64,000 nucleotides of DNA from Paulownia fortunei (taxonomy: Eukaryota > Streptophyta > Magnoliopsida > Lamiales > Paulowniaceae). Shown in pieces: positions 35,784 to 55,009 of this stretch. The notes under the pieces were generated by a model. The model was not told the DNA's origin. It saw only the letters and a list, made by a program, of their open reading frames with translations, and made no database searches. Made by a program: the position numbers and the translations under genes. Each line of letters opens with the position of its first letter. The first letter of the stretch is position 1. The stretch lies in the NCBI GenBank assembly GCA_019321725.1, contig JAGSPU010001569.1, forward strand, positions 1,364,001 through 1,428,000. Direction: 5' to 3'.

Positions 35784-38126
35784 TACTGTTTTGTGGTACG
35801 GTGATTAAAGGGTTTTAGAATGGAGGTTGAGGGAAGAAAATGCAGGGCTTTTTATGAAGGGTTGAGGGGTGGAGAGGAGCAGCTTCCGAGGATGTGTCAT
35901 TGGGGTGGAGGTGGGATACGCGTTTGGAGTTTGGACGTACAATTGGGGAATTTGCTGTTCTGCACAGACGAAAATTGACAGGTTGGTTTCAAATTGTAAT
36001 AATGAATTTGGAAATGGGGAAGATGGAGGTGTTGAGTGTGGATCAAAGGGTTGACCGTCACATCTGAGAAATTATTGGATTTTAATGTTGTTGTTATCAA
36101 ATATCAAATGATATTGATTGACGAGTGTGGAGAATACGATGAAGTGTCTGACAAGTCCTTACTTATGTTAGACGGAGAGCTCGTTGTGTATTTGTTCACT
36201 TTGTTTTTGAATGTAAAAATGCTTTAAGGCATAACTTAGAGGGTGTTCAGTTTAGAAGAAAAAAAAATATAAACTTTCAAAGCTTATAACTTTTTCTTTT
36301 AAGAAATGATATTTTTTAACCTTATTAGATACATGGAATATTTGCATTTTTTGGATAAATAAACTCTCACACAAATGGTTTCATTTAACCCGACATAATT
36401 TATAATGAGTTTGTTAAATATTAAATAATTAAATTAAGATTTCTTTAATTTTTCAGAGTTTACAATTTTGGGGTTTAAAAATTTTCATCTTAAAATTTTA
36501 CTAAGCATTGTTAAACATCTTACTCCATCCATCCAAAGAAAAAAAATGACTTCCATTAGGATGAATTTTAGATTAAAGTCGAAAAAGTAAAATTTTTGCA
36601 TGTTCTTATATTACTATCCTTGAAAATAGTTATAGAAAACTAATTTATCATATTATTATCTCGAAACATCCAAAAGAAAAACATGAATGATAAATTTAGG
36701 ACAAATGAATTAATGAAGTAAGTAACATGTTTTAAATAAAAAAATAAGCTTAGCTAAACAACATGCTGTCTCAAATTTTATATTTATTTATAGTATAAAT
36801 TTATATTATAGGCACATAAAGTTTTGATTCAAATACATATTTTGAAGAATATGCAAAAATAAAGTTTGTGGAACCTAAAATTTAGCTGAAGCTTCAATGT
36901 GAAGATGCTTTAAAAGTGCTTCCATACTAAGAAGTAAGAAGATAATAATCTACACCACTTTGTAATAATAGTTATAAACTAATAATCAAGAGAATGGATT
37001 TGGATCTTTAGTTTGATTTCGAATTCTTTTAATTAGAACATAATACCAATATATGAAAAATCCATCGAAATTTGGGATGGAATTCGCATACCAGGTATGT
37101 AATCAGATTGGGATCCAAAACCCTACAACTTAATCCAAATCCGATTCCTTAATGGCCCACTTTGAGTATATTAGGCGCTGAGCATGCGACACTGGTAACT
37201 GGTGGTAGATTTGTACAACAATTTCCAACAAACCTCTACAGGGTCCATAAAGTTTTGGGCCGAACAAGAAAAGCTCTAGGCTCAAAACCTTAAAAAGCCT
37301 CACAGGATAAAAAAACAGATCCCTCTTACCTTATTCCAAAAACGAAAATATAGGCATTTAGCCCTTCTAAAAAGAAACGGCCCTTCACCGAAATATTGAA
37401 AAAAAAAAAAGAAAAAAGGGAAACAGGAACTCATTACCTTTAGAAAAAAAAAAAAAAAAAGAGACTTTGTAAGACTCTTCGTTTTGATTTTTGCTTTTCA
37501 TTCGGGCTGTTAGCTATTCATTCTTCTCAAACAAAATTATGAGGTAAAAAACACATGCTTCATTGATTCTCAGTCAAAAACCAAAATCATTAACAAAAAA
37601 AAAAAAACACACACACACACACACACACAAAATTATGAGGTAAAAAAAACACTTGCTTCAATAACAAAAACCAAAATAATTTGCTTACAGCCGCTATATT
37701 AGTGGGGTTTGCTGATTTCTTTGAATTTTTAACCTTAATCTTGAATTCACTATCTTTATTGATATTAACATTCTCAACTGACAACATCTGTCTGTCTATC
37801 AAGTACCCAACCATATCTGATATCACCAAGAAGAAGAAAAAAAAAAAAATATATATATATATATATATAAATGAAAAAGAAGGCCAAAAAATTAGTTTAT
37901 TGAAAAGAATTAGTGAAAAAAACCAGCAAACAGTAAGAGTGTAGATTCCCCCATTGGCTGCAGCCTCCATACATTGTGATTGACAGGCCAGAGTAAATGA
38001 GCATCCTGCTTACGTACCTTCAGCAGTATAAGTTGTACATAGCACCTGTCATGTGACAGGCCAGTTTGGTGGCAGCAAAAGTCAAATCCCAAGTGGTGAA
38101 ATTTTTGTTTTTAAGTTGCCATTGAT
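35784..38126. other. Intergenic, including microsatellites
   Basis: DUF668 upstream region, then AT-rich DNA. An (AC)n tract lies at 37607-37628 and a short (TA)n tract at about 37850-37868. Reading frames here are low complexity. No gene seen. Confidence 0.6.
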
Positions 38127-40699
38127 CTATGGAGGTGTTACTGATTCCCATTGATTGCAGCCTCTGATTCTGACTTGTACGACGCCGTCTTGTTGATCTG
38201 AGCCACTCGTTATTTCACAGCACTCTCTACGTGGTGCCTGTTTTTCAATTAAAAAGGATCAATCAAAATTGCCACTAATTTAATCAATCATCGGGCAGCA
38301 ATTTGCGCAATGATCCGTTCATATCAAATTCTTGACTAGTTTGACTGCCGACAGAGTAATATTTGACGTCAGCAATGGATTAAAATGTTTAAGCCTAACT
38401 ATCTGTTGACTTGAAATACTAAGTTCATTCAGCTGTTACGATCCTTACCATTCCAATTTGCACACTAAGTCAAATCCTCAGACAAGTGTTCATCATCGGA
38501 CAATAATCCAGCCCAGCATTTATATCAGGAAAAAAGCATAATAATTTCTTTACGGGTTGGAAAATGCTGAGAAGCAAAATGAAAATTAAGAGATCAGGGA
38601 TTCAATACCTCGTTCAAAAATTGAGGATCAAGAAAGCCAGCAGAGACATTAAACCCCTTAACCAAATAAGCAGCCTTATAATTTTTCCTGTCACATTGCC
38701 TCCATTGCGCAGAACGAAGCCTGTTATACCACGTCAACGTATTCCATTTCCAAATTCCTCAACTCCATCAAAATAAAATACGACGGGTCTTTCACAGGGC
38801 TCCAATCTCAAGGTTACGGGTATTGAACGTGAATGGCTCCCGACTCCAAGTCCTCCAGGTTAAGAATGTCTGCAATGGGGTGTTCAAATCTTTTGCTGTC
38901 ACAAAAAACGGGTACAACTGCACGGTGTAGCCCCATGAAACAGAGATAGACCAGTCCCGTGTCAGGTCATAGCAGAAAGTGTGCTGTAATGCCCGGCTCG
39001 GATCGGATTTGTAGGCATTCATGAGCTTCTTGACGGAGGCAACCCGGTTCATGCCTGGAAACAAGGGTTGAACGTAGTCTAGATGGTGTAGTGAGACGAG
39101 AGGTGCTAATGGATGTGCCGAAAGTAGGCCGTATGGGCTTCCTCGTATATCCAGCTGTATAAGGCAGAGATATGGAGATAGAAACATTAACTCTAGCAAC
39201 CAAAAAAAAAATGTTCGAATTGTTTGTTCTTTTTGGAGTTATTATATAGAGTATTTATAGGTATGATAATATATATAAGTGAAAGGTTAATATTTGATAC
39301 TTAGTTATTTTATTGAATCACTGCACAAATTAAAAATGCAACCAATAGTCTTAGTTAGGGACACACAAGCAGATCACATACTGCCCGAAATGCAACCTTA
39401 CGCTGCTTCAAGGACCTAAAAATTTGCTTGCCAGTTTCCTTGTAATTGAATGTTTGACTTTCTGCAATGAATGATACCTTTCTGAGATTATGTTTGAGGT
39501 CTCGACATTTAAGGATCGCAAAACATGTCGGCCGATCCATTTTGTTCATTATGAAACACGGTTTTTATTTTTAAGCACAAGTTTACAACATTCTGTCAAT
39601 GATATAAATTCTGACATCTAAAGTCCGATCAAAAAATGATTTTCAACACAATCCTTGATAATTCTGAAGTACACAGAGACTCATTCTCATTATCTTTAAT
39701 GTTATCACTAATAGCAATCAGTCTCATTTATGTTAAAAAAAAGTGCATAAAAACCATCGCTCTCATTTGTGTCTAAACATATGAGCAATTACTAATGTAT
39801 ATTAAGATTCATGTTCTCAATTCGGACAAATAATAACCTTTTACCATAAACGAATATTTGTAAAATGAAAAGTAAAAATAAATAAATAAATAAATAAACT
39901 TTCGGTTCAATATGAAAAAACACACCCGGGACAAAAATTACCTGATGAAAACCAAGTTCTTTGGTTACAGGCACACCAATCTCACTCATGCAACCCCCAA
40001 TCTTCTGATCAGACCCATAAAACTCCGCGTACCGATCAATGCACCCATCCAAAATCCTCACCAGCTCCGCCGCCAAGGGGTAGCTAATCGCAAAGCCGCC
40101 GCCGCCATAACCCATGGTATAAGAATGTACCATGTCTTGCTCCACACTCTCTGAGTTGCCACCAATATAATACATCTGCTTGTAATCATATTTGTTCAGC
40201 ACATTCACCAAATTCTCCGTGAAGAAAACTGTATCATCATCTCCCATAACAAACCACCTCACATTTTCTAAACCAAGCTCAAAACTCTCCTTCACAATGC
40301 GCGCTATGCGCACGGCTGACCTCGAGCCGTATGAGCTGGTATACTTAAACCGAGCCGTTCAGCCGAGACTTTATACGGCGGTGGTTTCAGGCCACTGCTC
40401 GCGTCCCTTCCCCGGTTCCTCTCGAGCCAGACGAAGCCGCGGGTTACATTGGGTTTCCACCAGAGTTCACAGTAGTGGCGCCGCCGGCTCCACGTCTTGG
40501 CTGAGCCGCTGATGCCGAAAAGAATGTGGGATATGCTTGTTTTTTCTTCCCGTGCGCCAATGAAGAATTCATGTCAGAAGCGTGGATAAGAGTCTGAACG
40601 CATTCGGGCAATTGAATGCCGCCATGTGGAGCCGGGGAAAGCTGAGAAGTAACACAAAGAAAATAAAGTGAAAATGCAGATTGCTAAAAAGCCTTTCAT
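38127..40699 (-). CDS. DUF604 / fringe-like glycosyltransferase (GT31), five frameshifts
   Basis: Predicted type II Golgi membrane glycosyltransferase related to beta-1,3-galactosyltransferases and Fringe; substrates of the plant DUF604 group are not established. Exons 40699-39942, 39154-38609 and 38237-38127, about 471 residues. Signal anchor MKGFLAICIFTLFSLCYFSA. Then SHILFGISGSAKTWSRRRHY, LWWKPN, RGFVWLER, RIARIVKESFELGLENVRW, and the nucleotide-sugar DxD motif in WFVMGDDDTVFF. These are followed by GYGGGGFAISYPLA, QKIGGCMSEIGV, and, in exon 2, GLLSAHPLAPLVSLHHLDYV and EPFTFNTR. The last exon holds APRRECCEI and VRIRGC. Single-base shifts: gain in the C4 run 40634-40637, loss at about 40550, loss near 40354, gain near 38802 and loss near 38738. 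Exon lengths become multiples of three only with all five, which supports this reading. Confidence 0.87.
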
Positions 40700-43600
40700 G
40701 AAATTTAGGCTTAAAAAGGGAGTTTCAAGGGTGGAGAGAAGAGATGTTTCCAGGGTTTAAAAGGGTCTTGAATGGAGGTTTGTGATGAATGAGGCATCTC
40801 TTAATTCTTCTTGTATTCTTAAGGAGTTGTGAAAAATCTAGCGAAGTATAGGAGTTTGGGTTGAAAAGGGAATCCAACTGGTGTCAAAGCAGTTACGGGA
40901 CTCTAGGAAAATTTACTCTTTGGTAGCTGACTGATTGATTGCCTCTTTTCTTGGCATTTCTCATCAAATCGGTGCTTAAACAGTATGTTTTTCTACGAAT
41001 ACGTATCTTTGATTTTTCCTTAATTATAGGGGGGTCAAAGTAGATTTTCTTTTTTCTTTTTTTGGTGCAGGAAAAGCTCCATAATTTTCATTAGGTATGG
41101 CAGACATGAACTACGGGTCATGGTTCTATTTGATCAGTAAAAAGTTGAAAAAATAAAGAGATGTGATCCGAACTAGTCCAACGACCCTAAATAATTGTGG
41201 AATGCTGAACCAACAAATAAGGTTTTGGATAATATAATGAAACTTAGTTTTAGCAAAAAAAGAAAAAAGGTATACACTGCATACCATTTTATGTGTTTTA
41301 TGGGCTTGGGAGCATCTCCAGCCCACTAAAATATCCCTATGTCATTTAGGGCTTGGGCTTATTAAAAAGCTTTTGTGGACTAGCTTTACTTTGAACATTA
41401 GCTAGGCTCGACTCTACACAAACGAATAAATAATTTTGAAAAAGAAGGGCTTTATTTGTTGACATAGAATTGGGTTCATGGTCGTTGGACAGGCTTGGCT
41501 GGGCTCGACTCTTCTTAAATATACATTTTTATTATACTCCAATGTCCAACTGCGACTTTTCTCTATTTGGATAGTTTCCCTACAAAATAAATATGAGCAT
41601 TCAAATGGTAAAATAGAGTATTTTTTTTATTGATTAACATTGGGAAGCTTTATTAATACCTTAGTATCATTTCCTTTTTTGAGGTTGTAATTAAATATTT
41701 AAGGTATGATTGGTATATATGAATGGGCATTCCCAATTCCATTCCTAAAATCATAGATATGATTAGTAATAATTTAATATTAGTAATACCAATTCTCAAA
41801 GGAATATTTTTTCCTTAATGCGTTTTGCCATTTTCAATCAGTTAGGAATGAACCTATATTTATTTTTATAAATTATCTTCTTAAACTAAACAAAAATATT
41901 TATAAAATTTAGGAATGACAACAAGTAGAGTTTGTCAAAACCCGACCCCTCAAAATTCTTATTGACCCGAAATCGAAATCGTCCAAACTTGAGAGTCAGT
42001 AGGTTAAATCCATTAAACCAAATTTATAATTTTAAAATATCAAAAAATATTTTTTAAAAATAATACATAACTTCCTAAATATGAGAAAATAATATTATCA
42101 ACAAATAACTAATTATTTACTTATATATACATGTTTTAATTTTCAAAAAATTAAAATTTTCAAATATACTTGTTATTTATATATATATATATTTAACTAT
42201 GTATTAATTTTATACTATATTTTAATTTATAAAAGTATTATATTTATATTTTTTTATGAGTATATATATGATACATATATTTTTTATATATAAAAATATA
42301 AATCACATAAATACATACAAAATAAATAAAATATATATACAATGTTTTTAAGGGATCGAGTTCAGATCAGGTTGGGATCTTAAAACTACCCGCCTCGAGA
42401 TTCATTTTTTGTTTCAAAACTTGCCCCAAACAAGGCAGATTCGAGGCGTTCCGAATTTTACTCGATATCTCTAATGAAAATAAACCAACATAAAAAAATA
42501 TTTTATTTTTATTAATCATCTTATTCAACTCTTTACCTCAATCTAATCAATAATAAAAAAAATATAAATTAATTTTATGTGTTGGTTTTTTTAATTAAAA
42601 AAATATTTATATCAGTGTGAAATTTTATCTATTTATCTATATATATATATATATTTATACTAATGCTGATTAAAATCATAATAAATTCACTATGCACAAT
42701 ATATCAAATAATAATTTTATTCTAAAAATTTTATATTGAAAGATAATTTAATCATCAAAAATAATTTTATTTCATTCTTACTATATATTCATTTCTAATT
42801 ACTAATCGTAAAATTGGAATCAAGCAAAGAATGATAATTATATTCATTCTTTAATCGTTGTACATATCAAACATTAAAATACTACACTCATATCATTCAT
42901 TTTCAATAATAATTTCATTCTTAATTTCATTCAATTCCTTTCTAATTTCATTCAATTTAGAAAATGACTTCACTCCTTTCAATTTCCAATAAACATAACT
43001 ATTTATTAAACAAATTGTTGGCAAATTGTTTTGACAACATATGTATTGGCTATATTACTCTAATATGTTGCTTGGAAGAGTTAACTTTTCAAGAGCAAAA
43101 ACAAACAAAATATATGAGAATAATCATTGAAGGCTAGAGGGCTTAAGGAATAAGTTCTACTACGTAAATTAAGACACCGGAATTCAATTAGAATTGGCTG
43201 ATAAAATTTCTTGCAAATTTTTGAATGATAACATCACTTATAAATTAAAATTTAAAGAAGGCAGATATTGAATACTTAATAATTTTTTAAAGCATTCCAT
43301 TGCGTTTTAGTGATATTCTTTTCTTAAACCTAACACATAGAATTCGTTTTACTTAAAATTAAAGGGTGGCGATGAGAGTTAAACACACGAAGTCTCCCTT
43401 GGTCTTGTTTTGGATGACAATCTAAAAGTTAAGCTTCCAGTATGCAAGCTTAATTCAATGCAAGTTTATGTTTTCTTGAATTTCTTCTTGTGGGTTTGTC
43501 TATTTTTATGTTGTGCTTGACAGAGAGGATTATGCATCATAAAAAGTGCGACAAGCCATTGATAATTGCCGTTGAACTTTGGTGTGTGACCTGCGAATTG

Positions 43601-45205
43601 AGACTGTTCGGTTTTATTATTCAGACTACATGAGTCTATAGTCCTATTAAAATTAATGGAGTCCAAGGCAATATATTAATTTCAAAAAGTTCTTGGCCGA
43701 TAATTGATTAGTGATTTTAGAGTTAAATATAATTTCAATGTATAATCATCTCCAAACACGTCGTTGGAAATTCGATATATAATGAAAGAAAATTGCAAAT
43801 TAGTTAAAGCAATATAATATGCATTAGCAAAAAATCCATTTTTCTCGGAATTCTATTTCTAGACATAAGTTAATAATGTTGAAATTTTGAATAATAGCTA
43901 TACTGAAAAAGAACAATAAAATGAAATCTTGAACAAGCTAACTATGAAATTCCTAGATTTCGCCCAGATCACTAGTTATTTGATTTAATTAACTAAAGGA
44001 TACAGCAAGCTGGATGGTGCTGCAAATACATGCATTATGTTTGTGGAACTGCTTCGTTGAACTGCTGTTGAAGCTATATCTAATAAAACTTACAGAAATA
44101 AAAAAAAAATCAAGAAATATGCATGTAAGTGATAAATTAATTGATATAGATTTGATACTTTTTAGGGTTTTCAAATTGCCATTGATGCTAGTGTTCGTTG
44201 TAGTGTGTAATAAGTACTGTAGGAGCTTTATGTGTGAACTGTAGCTATGAAAAAGACAACAATTATCCTGGAAAAGTACATGAATTCCTATTTTAGTTTA
44301 GGAACTCGATTGTAAGGAAGTTGCTCTTGATATGATGTTCAAGCTTCAATTAATAGAATTAGCTGTATATGCAAAAACTCTCATATAAATATGTATATAT
44401 GTTGTATTCACATTTTCTTCTGTATCTTCATAAATTTATATGGCTGCAGAAATAATACTTTTTACGGATTGCCCAGTTTCATGTCACAAACTAAAATAAT
44501 ACTTAGTAGTATATGTGTTTGATTTCTTGAGGAAAGCCCGAAAAACTAAATTTGATTTCTGCTCAAGCCACATAGTGTTCAGTAGTTCCAATAACAACCC
44601 TATCAATTTTTCTTTTTTTTTTTTTAGAATGAAAATATTTGTAATAGGCAGGGTTTTTATATATAAGAAAAGACAAATTATATTAGGCAACTCTCATTGA
44701 GCCAATTAAATTATTACATGATAATTCTACTACACTTTGTGTTCCTGATGTTTAGAGTCTAAAGAATGTTAATGCTGTGATGCACATTTTAATTTTGTTT
44801 TTCTTATTATAAGCACGATTAATATGTTCTAATAAACGATTCTTTTTATTTATTAGAAACCTTTAAATTATGCAGCTAGTAATTTGGATTAATTCTACGT
44901 ACTTTGCCAATTACGGAAAAGATGAAACGGGAAAGGGGGAAGCAAAAAGCTCATACAAACGATGTTTATATATCTGTAAAATTTGAAAGAACTAACCATA
45001 CATATATATCTTGCTTCCGCCTCCATTAAAAGTTGCACTTGAAGCTGGATGCTTGAAATATTTATACTCTGCTATCGAACCGATAAATTACTACATTTGA
45101 ACTCATGATGAAATTTTGAAAGCTGAGAAGAATATCTCTAGAAAGTAAGGCCGTCTTCCGATATATCAATCCAGGCAACATATTCCAGTCCAGTATATTG
45201 GAACA
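40700..45205. other. Intergenic with MITE-like and tandem AT repeats
   Basis: No gene seen. About 41700-41830 and 42640-42990 share reverse-complementary themes (attcccaattccattcct versus caattcctttctaatttcatt) typical of MITE ends. At 41930-42000 and 42350-42470 are 'aacccgacccct' and 'gggatcgagttcagatcaggttggg', often seen as the ends of another AT-rich plant element. The remainder is featureless. Confidence 0.45.
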
Positions 45206-45757
45206 CTAGGGCTTTGACTTTGCATAATGAGGCTCAGGTCCTAACCGAAGTTCAAGGTCTAATTCACCATACCTCAACCCCACTTTCCTCTTCTCTACAT
45301 GCTTATGAAAAGGACTACTACCTGCTGCCTCTTCATGATCCCCACTGTTCACTGATGGCGCCTCAGCGAACAACGGCAACCCACGTATCAAATTTTCTTT
45401 AACAATTGGAACATGAATATCATGATTGCCCTCATCAAGATCCTCAGCTTTATCAACAGAGCTTTGATTTTCCAACCTCAACTTTTCGCTGGCGGAAGAA
45501 TTGGGTGGAGGGCTATCTTCACAATCCGTGCTCTTGGTGATATCCAGAGAAAGCAAGTTTTCGCACGAAAACTCTTTGAGTTTTGCTCTATCCTTCCTGT
45601 GAATGTTCATGTGTCCTCCTAGTGCTTGTGCGTTTGAGAATCCTCGTTTACAGAAAGTGCACCTGAAAGACCTCGCCTGGACTAAATTCTGCGCGAAATC
45701 ATCACCCCATATAATCATTTTATCGGAGGCTTCCAGGCCTGAGGGATCCGTATCCAT
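45206..45757 (-). CDS. Single C2H2 zinc-finger repressor, TAC1/SUPERMAN-like
   Basis: Nuclear transcription factor with one EPF-type finger. Intronless, 183 residues when started at [17 protein letters not shown]; an in-frame ATG 114 bases upstream (45871) would add residues unlike the family. The finger is [20 protein letters not shown], with the plant-specific QALGGH core, followed by [12 protein letters not shown]. The KRGFSNAQ version is nearer to TAC1 (telomerase activator) than to SUPERMAN itself. The middle is acidic and Ser-rich. The C terminus ends with an EAR repression motif, LDLELRLG, near residues 170-177. No frameshift. The gene lies 5.8 kb from a second member of the family in the same orientation. 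Confidence 0.9.
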   Translation of the reverse strand: MDTDPSGLEASDKMIIWGDDFAQNLVQARSFRCTFCKRGFSNAQALGGHMNIHRKDRAKLKEFSCENLLSLDITKSTDCEDSPPPNSSASEKLRLENQSSVDKAEDLDEGNHDIHVPIVKENLIRGLPLFAEAPSVNSGDHEEAAGSSPFHKHVEKRKVGLRYGELDLELRLGPEPHYAKSKP

Positions 45758-45871
45758 TGCAGGATAGAGATGAGAAAATGGAGAGAGAAAGGATAAAAAA
45801 TGTTTGAGACTTGAGAATTGAGGTTTATCTATTTTTCTTACTTTAGGACAAATAATATTAGAGATGGTCAA

Positions 45872-51602
<5,731 letters not shown>

Positions 51603-52507
51603 TTACTTCACCTTTGGTGCATTACCAAGCCTTAGCTCAAGATCCAGTTCCTCAGCGGAACCAGAACAGAGTTTCAACACCTCTGATTGGGGAATACATC
51701 TATCAACTGCACTCAGTTTTGGGAAGAAACTTGAGGGTTTTGATTCAATTCTCCTCCTCTTGCAACTAGCTACTTCCTCATCGCTAGATGTGTTCGTTTG
51801 CGTTCGACAAACGACCAAATTCAAGCTCATTGGCAAATCTTCGGTAACACAATCTTCTTTTTCAACCCTAGAGTCTGGCTCAACTGTAGTCGATTTCTTC
51901 TCTTCATTCTTGATCGAACCCAAAACACGATCTCTTTTTTCAGCAACAAAGCTTGACCAAGACGGAGGATGTGATGAAATCATGTTGTCCTTATCTTTTT
52001 TCTGAGCAAGAGGTGAAAAGAAACAAAGGGTTGATATCTTTTCCTCATTATTAACTTTTGTAGCAGGAGGAGATGAAACCCTAATGACATGTGAGAGGGT
52101 GAAACAAATGGCCCAGTATCAGAAAATTCAGGGTTAGGGTTGTTGTACAAGAAAGTACATATCTGAGATGAGTATGGTGCCTCAAAAGATGTACAAGGAT
52201 TTAGAGCATGATTTTGAGTTACAACTTCAGTTGGAGGAATTGGAGATTGCTTCAATCTAGCCCTATCTCTCCTGTGAACATTCATATGACCCCCCAAAGC
52301 TTGAGCTGACCTGAATTCTCTTCTGCAAAAGCTGCAAGAATAAGATCTGGGAGGCCAAACGCACCCTCCAAGTGTTCCAGCTGCATCTTCTGCAAAAGCC
52401 TGTTCTTCCCACGAATCTCCGTATGAATTCATGGCTGCTGGAGCAAGAATATGAGGATTCGAATCGGGTTTCCTCTTAGCCCACATCCAATATCTTGCTT
52501 GCTCCAT
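51603..52507 (-). CDS. Single C2H2 zinc-finger repressor, ZFP10/SUPERMAN-like (one frameshift)
   Basis: Nuclear regulator with one C2H2 finger, about 301 residues, intronless. The start [17 protein letters not shown] is the conserved N terminus of the ZFP10/ZFP11 branch of the SUPERMAN family. It is preferred to an ATG 33 bases upstream. The finger and its flanks read [20 protein letters not shown] then [17 protein letters not shown]. Basic runs CKRRRIESK could help nuclear import. The C terminus has an EAR motif, ELDLELRLG. One base is missing near 52089, within [13 protein letters not shown], after which the second reading frame continues to the EAR motif and stop. As written, the sequence would lose the repression motif. 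Overexpressing relatives alters leaf and flower size in other plants. Confidence 0.9.
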
Positions 52508-52759
52508 TCTTGAGAAAAGAAGACCTAGTTTTTGATGCAAGCAATATATGGGGAATTATGGATTTGGAGGAAAGATAACGAGATGGTAACTAATGGATGA
52601 TGATGGCAAGTCTACATCTGATTTAATGAGGAGAGTTAATCTACATAGGAATCTATGAGGAATTGAGATGAAATGATCAGATGAAAATAAAGCAGATTTT
52701 GCTATGTTAGGGGTAGAAGGTAGAGGTGGTGGGCACTCTAACTTTGGCCGTTTCATGCA

Positions 52760-54245
52760 GCTAATATTTGTTTTTTAGTTGGGGTTTTCTACAGACACAA
52801 TCACTGTGGATGCCAAAATATATTATTTTTGCAATTTCTTGGGTGAGTATGGAGACAATTTTCTCTTGCAATTATATTCATTGGGGTGGGTCCCTTGGAG
52901 ACTCTTGTAATATACGGTCATGGAGTGCGTGGAAATTGGATACTAACTAAGATTGTGTGTGTTTATGATGATGTCTTGATTGGAGTTTAGACTCTTCTTA
53001 CATTGGTTATGCGATCATGTGGTCTATCTTACACCTTGGTTAAGATTCAAATTTAATTGTTTTTACATTCAGGTTGTATTAAGGAAGCGTGTGTACCTAG
53101 GGGGCAGAAGCAAAAATGCATACCTTTGGACTTTGTTATTTATAAAGAAGGCATTGGTTTTCTTGTCGATCCTCAATGATTCTGATTAATGTGGTTGATG
53201 AGTAGAATTGAGCATTCTGATGAAGAGTATGTTTGGTGTTGTCGGCAAGGTGGTGACACTTTCAACATTTCGCACTAAAAGAAATAGCCTTGGCTCTAGT
53301 TTAATTCACATATATATATATATTATAAATTACAAATATGCTCTTGATATTTATGTGTATTTTATAAATTATACCTATTGAGTGGATATTCATAAAATAA
53401 AAATAAATTTTAATGGGATATTTGTAATACTTTAATGGGTTATATGTTTCAAAAATGTAATTAGGCTAAATTCCAAAATAGTTTTTGTAATTTACTTTGT
53501 ATATATATATATATATATATTCAATAAAACTTTCTAGCTATATATGTGTTGAAAGTCATGTTTTGTTGTCCCCTCCTAATTTCTTTCATCCTTTTTTTTT
53601 TTTTTTTGAGATATGTTGGGATCCTTTCTACTATTTCACCAAGAACACAGACATAATCTTTTATTATAAATTCATTTATATCTTATTTTGTATTGCATTA
53701 ATTATCATCACGTGTATACTTTACGAATAAAATTTTATTCATAATAATAATAAATGCAATAAAATAAATGATAGAATATGATTTATCATTGAACATCACG
53801 TGTAACAAGCAAGTGGGGATTTTTTTTTAAAAAAAAAGTTATATATTAATGCTCAATACTAGTAATTGGTAGGAATATCATTTGAACTTAAGGAGCGTAC
53901 TGGATTGCGCTATACTTGAATCGTTGGAATTTGCTAGTTATTAATTAGCCAATAATGGATGTGGGCATATGAAGATGGGTTAATGAGTAAAGGTCTAGTT
54001 AAACTACGATATCATTGGAATTTGGCAATTTGCTAGTAATTTGGCCTGATGCCAAATTAGCTTTAATTAAACAGATATTTTCCAGACTGGTTAAGATAAC
54101 ACTGAATCCAGCACGTGCCAATTAATAGAAGATCCTACTGGAATGCACATGCCCAAAAAAAGCAATGAAAATCTGAATTTTGCCTGCCGTGCAGTTTGCC
54201 TTCGATCCACAAAGAATAGTATTATACACATAGATACATACATAT
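52760..54245. other. Intergenic upstream of the ZFP10-like gene
   Basis: AT-rich, with a short (TA)n tract at about 53501-53520. Reading frames here are short and unrecognised. No gene supported. Confidence 0.6.
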
Positions 54246-55003
54246 TGTTTGATTTACAAACAAAATTCCATATTAATGAGAAATAAGAATGGTTATGGAT
54301 TTATAGGTGTAGACAATAATTTTATTGGTATGACGCCTTTGGGTGAAATTCAAAAGCAAAATCATAAGCATTTACACCCAAAATAGACAATATCATACTA
54401 ATATAGAGATATATGGTATCAGCGAGCTTCTAATAAATGGTATCATAACCATACTCCAAACTTAACCATGTTGAGAAAAATTCTCAATGCCGAACAAAGA
54501 TAATGAGCATAGGCGAACAATGGAATCATGGTTGGGCAGGCTCTCGAGGTAAGGTTCAATGGAGCAAGATCATTCCCTATGAGTTTGACGTAAGGTGTGC
54601 GCTCCAACACGGTGAAAATAAGTGAGAAAGATAGATAATGGATCGGATTGTCGTTTGAGGGGAGGCTCTGTAGTCCTTTGCTCCAACGCAGTGAAGATAA
54701 GTGAGGAAGCTATCGAGATAAGGCTTGATGGAGTAAGATTCTTCCCTGTGAGCTTCACGTAAGGTGTGCGTTCCAACGCAGTGAACATAAGTGAAAAAGA
54801 GGGGAGGTTTAGTGATCCTTTGTTTGAGCGGGGATTGTTAAGTATACAAACAAAGTCCCACATTGATTACAAATGGGGATGATCATGAGTTTATAAGTGT
54901 GGACAATATTTCCATTGGTATAAGGTCTTTTGACTTAAGTCTAAAAAGAAAACCATGAGAATTTAGGCTCAAAGTGAACAATATCATAGTAGAGATATGT
55001 GGT
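54246..55003 (+). mobile_element. TRIM-like miniature LTR retroelement
   Basis: Two direct repeats of about 165-170 bases (54246-54413 and about 54836-55003) both start TGTT and share 'tttatagg/aagtgt(a/g)gacaat', '(t/c)cattggtat' and 'acaatatcata'. The first is followed at once by TGGTATCAGCGAGC (54414-54427), close to the initiator-tRNA-Met primer site TGGTATCAGAGC. A purine-rich AAAAAGAGGGGAGG lies upstream of the second copy. The internal 420 bases have no protein. Size and layout match terminal-repeat retrotransposons in miniature, moved by enzymes from other elements. Confidence 0.75.
54587..54800 (+). repeat. Triplicated motif inside the TRIM-like element
   Basis: Three imperfect units centred on 'g(c/t)tccaac(a/g)c(g/a)gtgaa.ataagtga' occur at about 54600, 54680 and 54770, in the same orientation. 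Two are preceded by 'gacgtaaggtgtgcg' or 'cacgtaaggtgtgcg'. Their role is unknown. Confidence 0.75.
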
Positions 55004-55009
55004 GTTTTA

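Noticed and set aside
40192..40512. 106-residue plus-strand reading frame
   Set aside because: Antisense of the DUF604 gene, whose minus-strand motifs (MGDDDTVFF and others) are clear.
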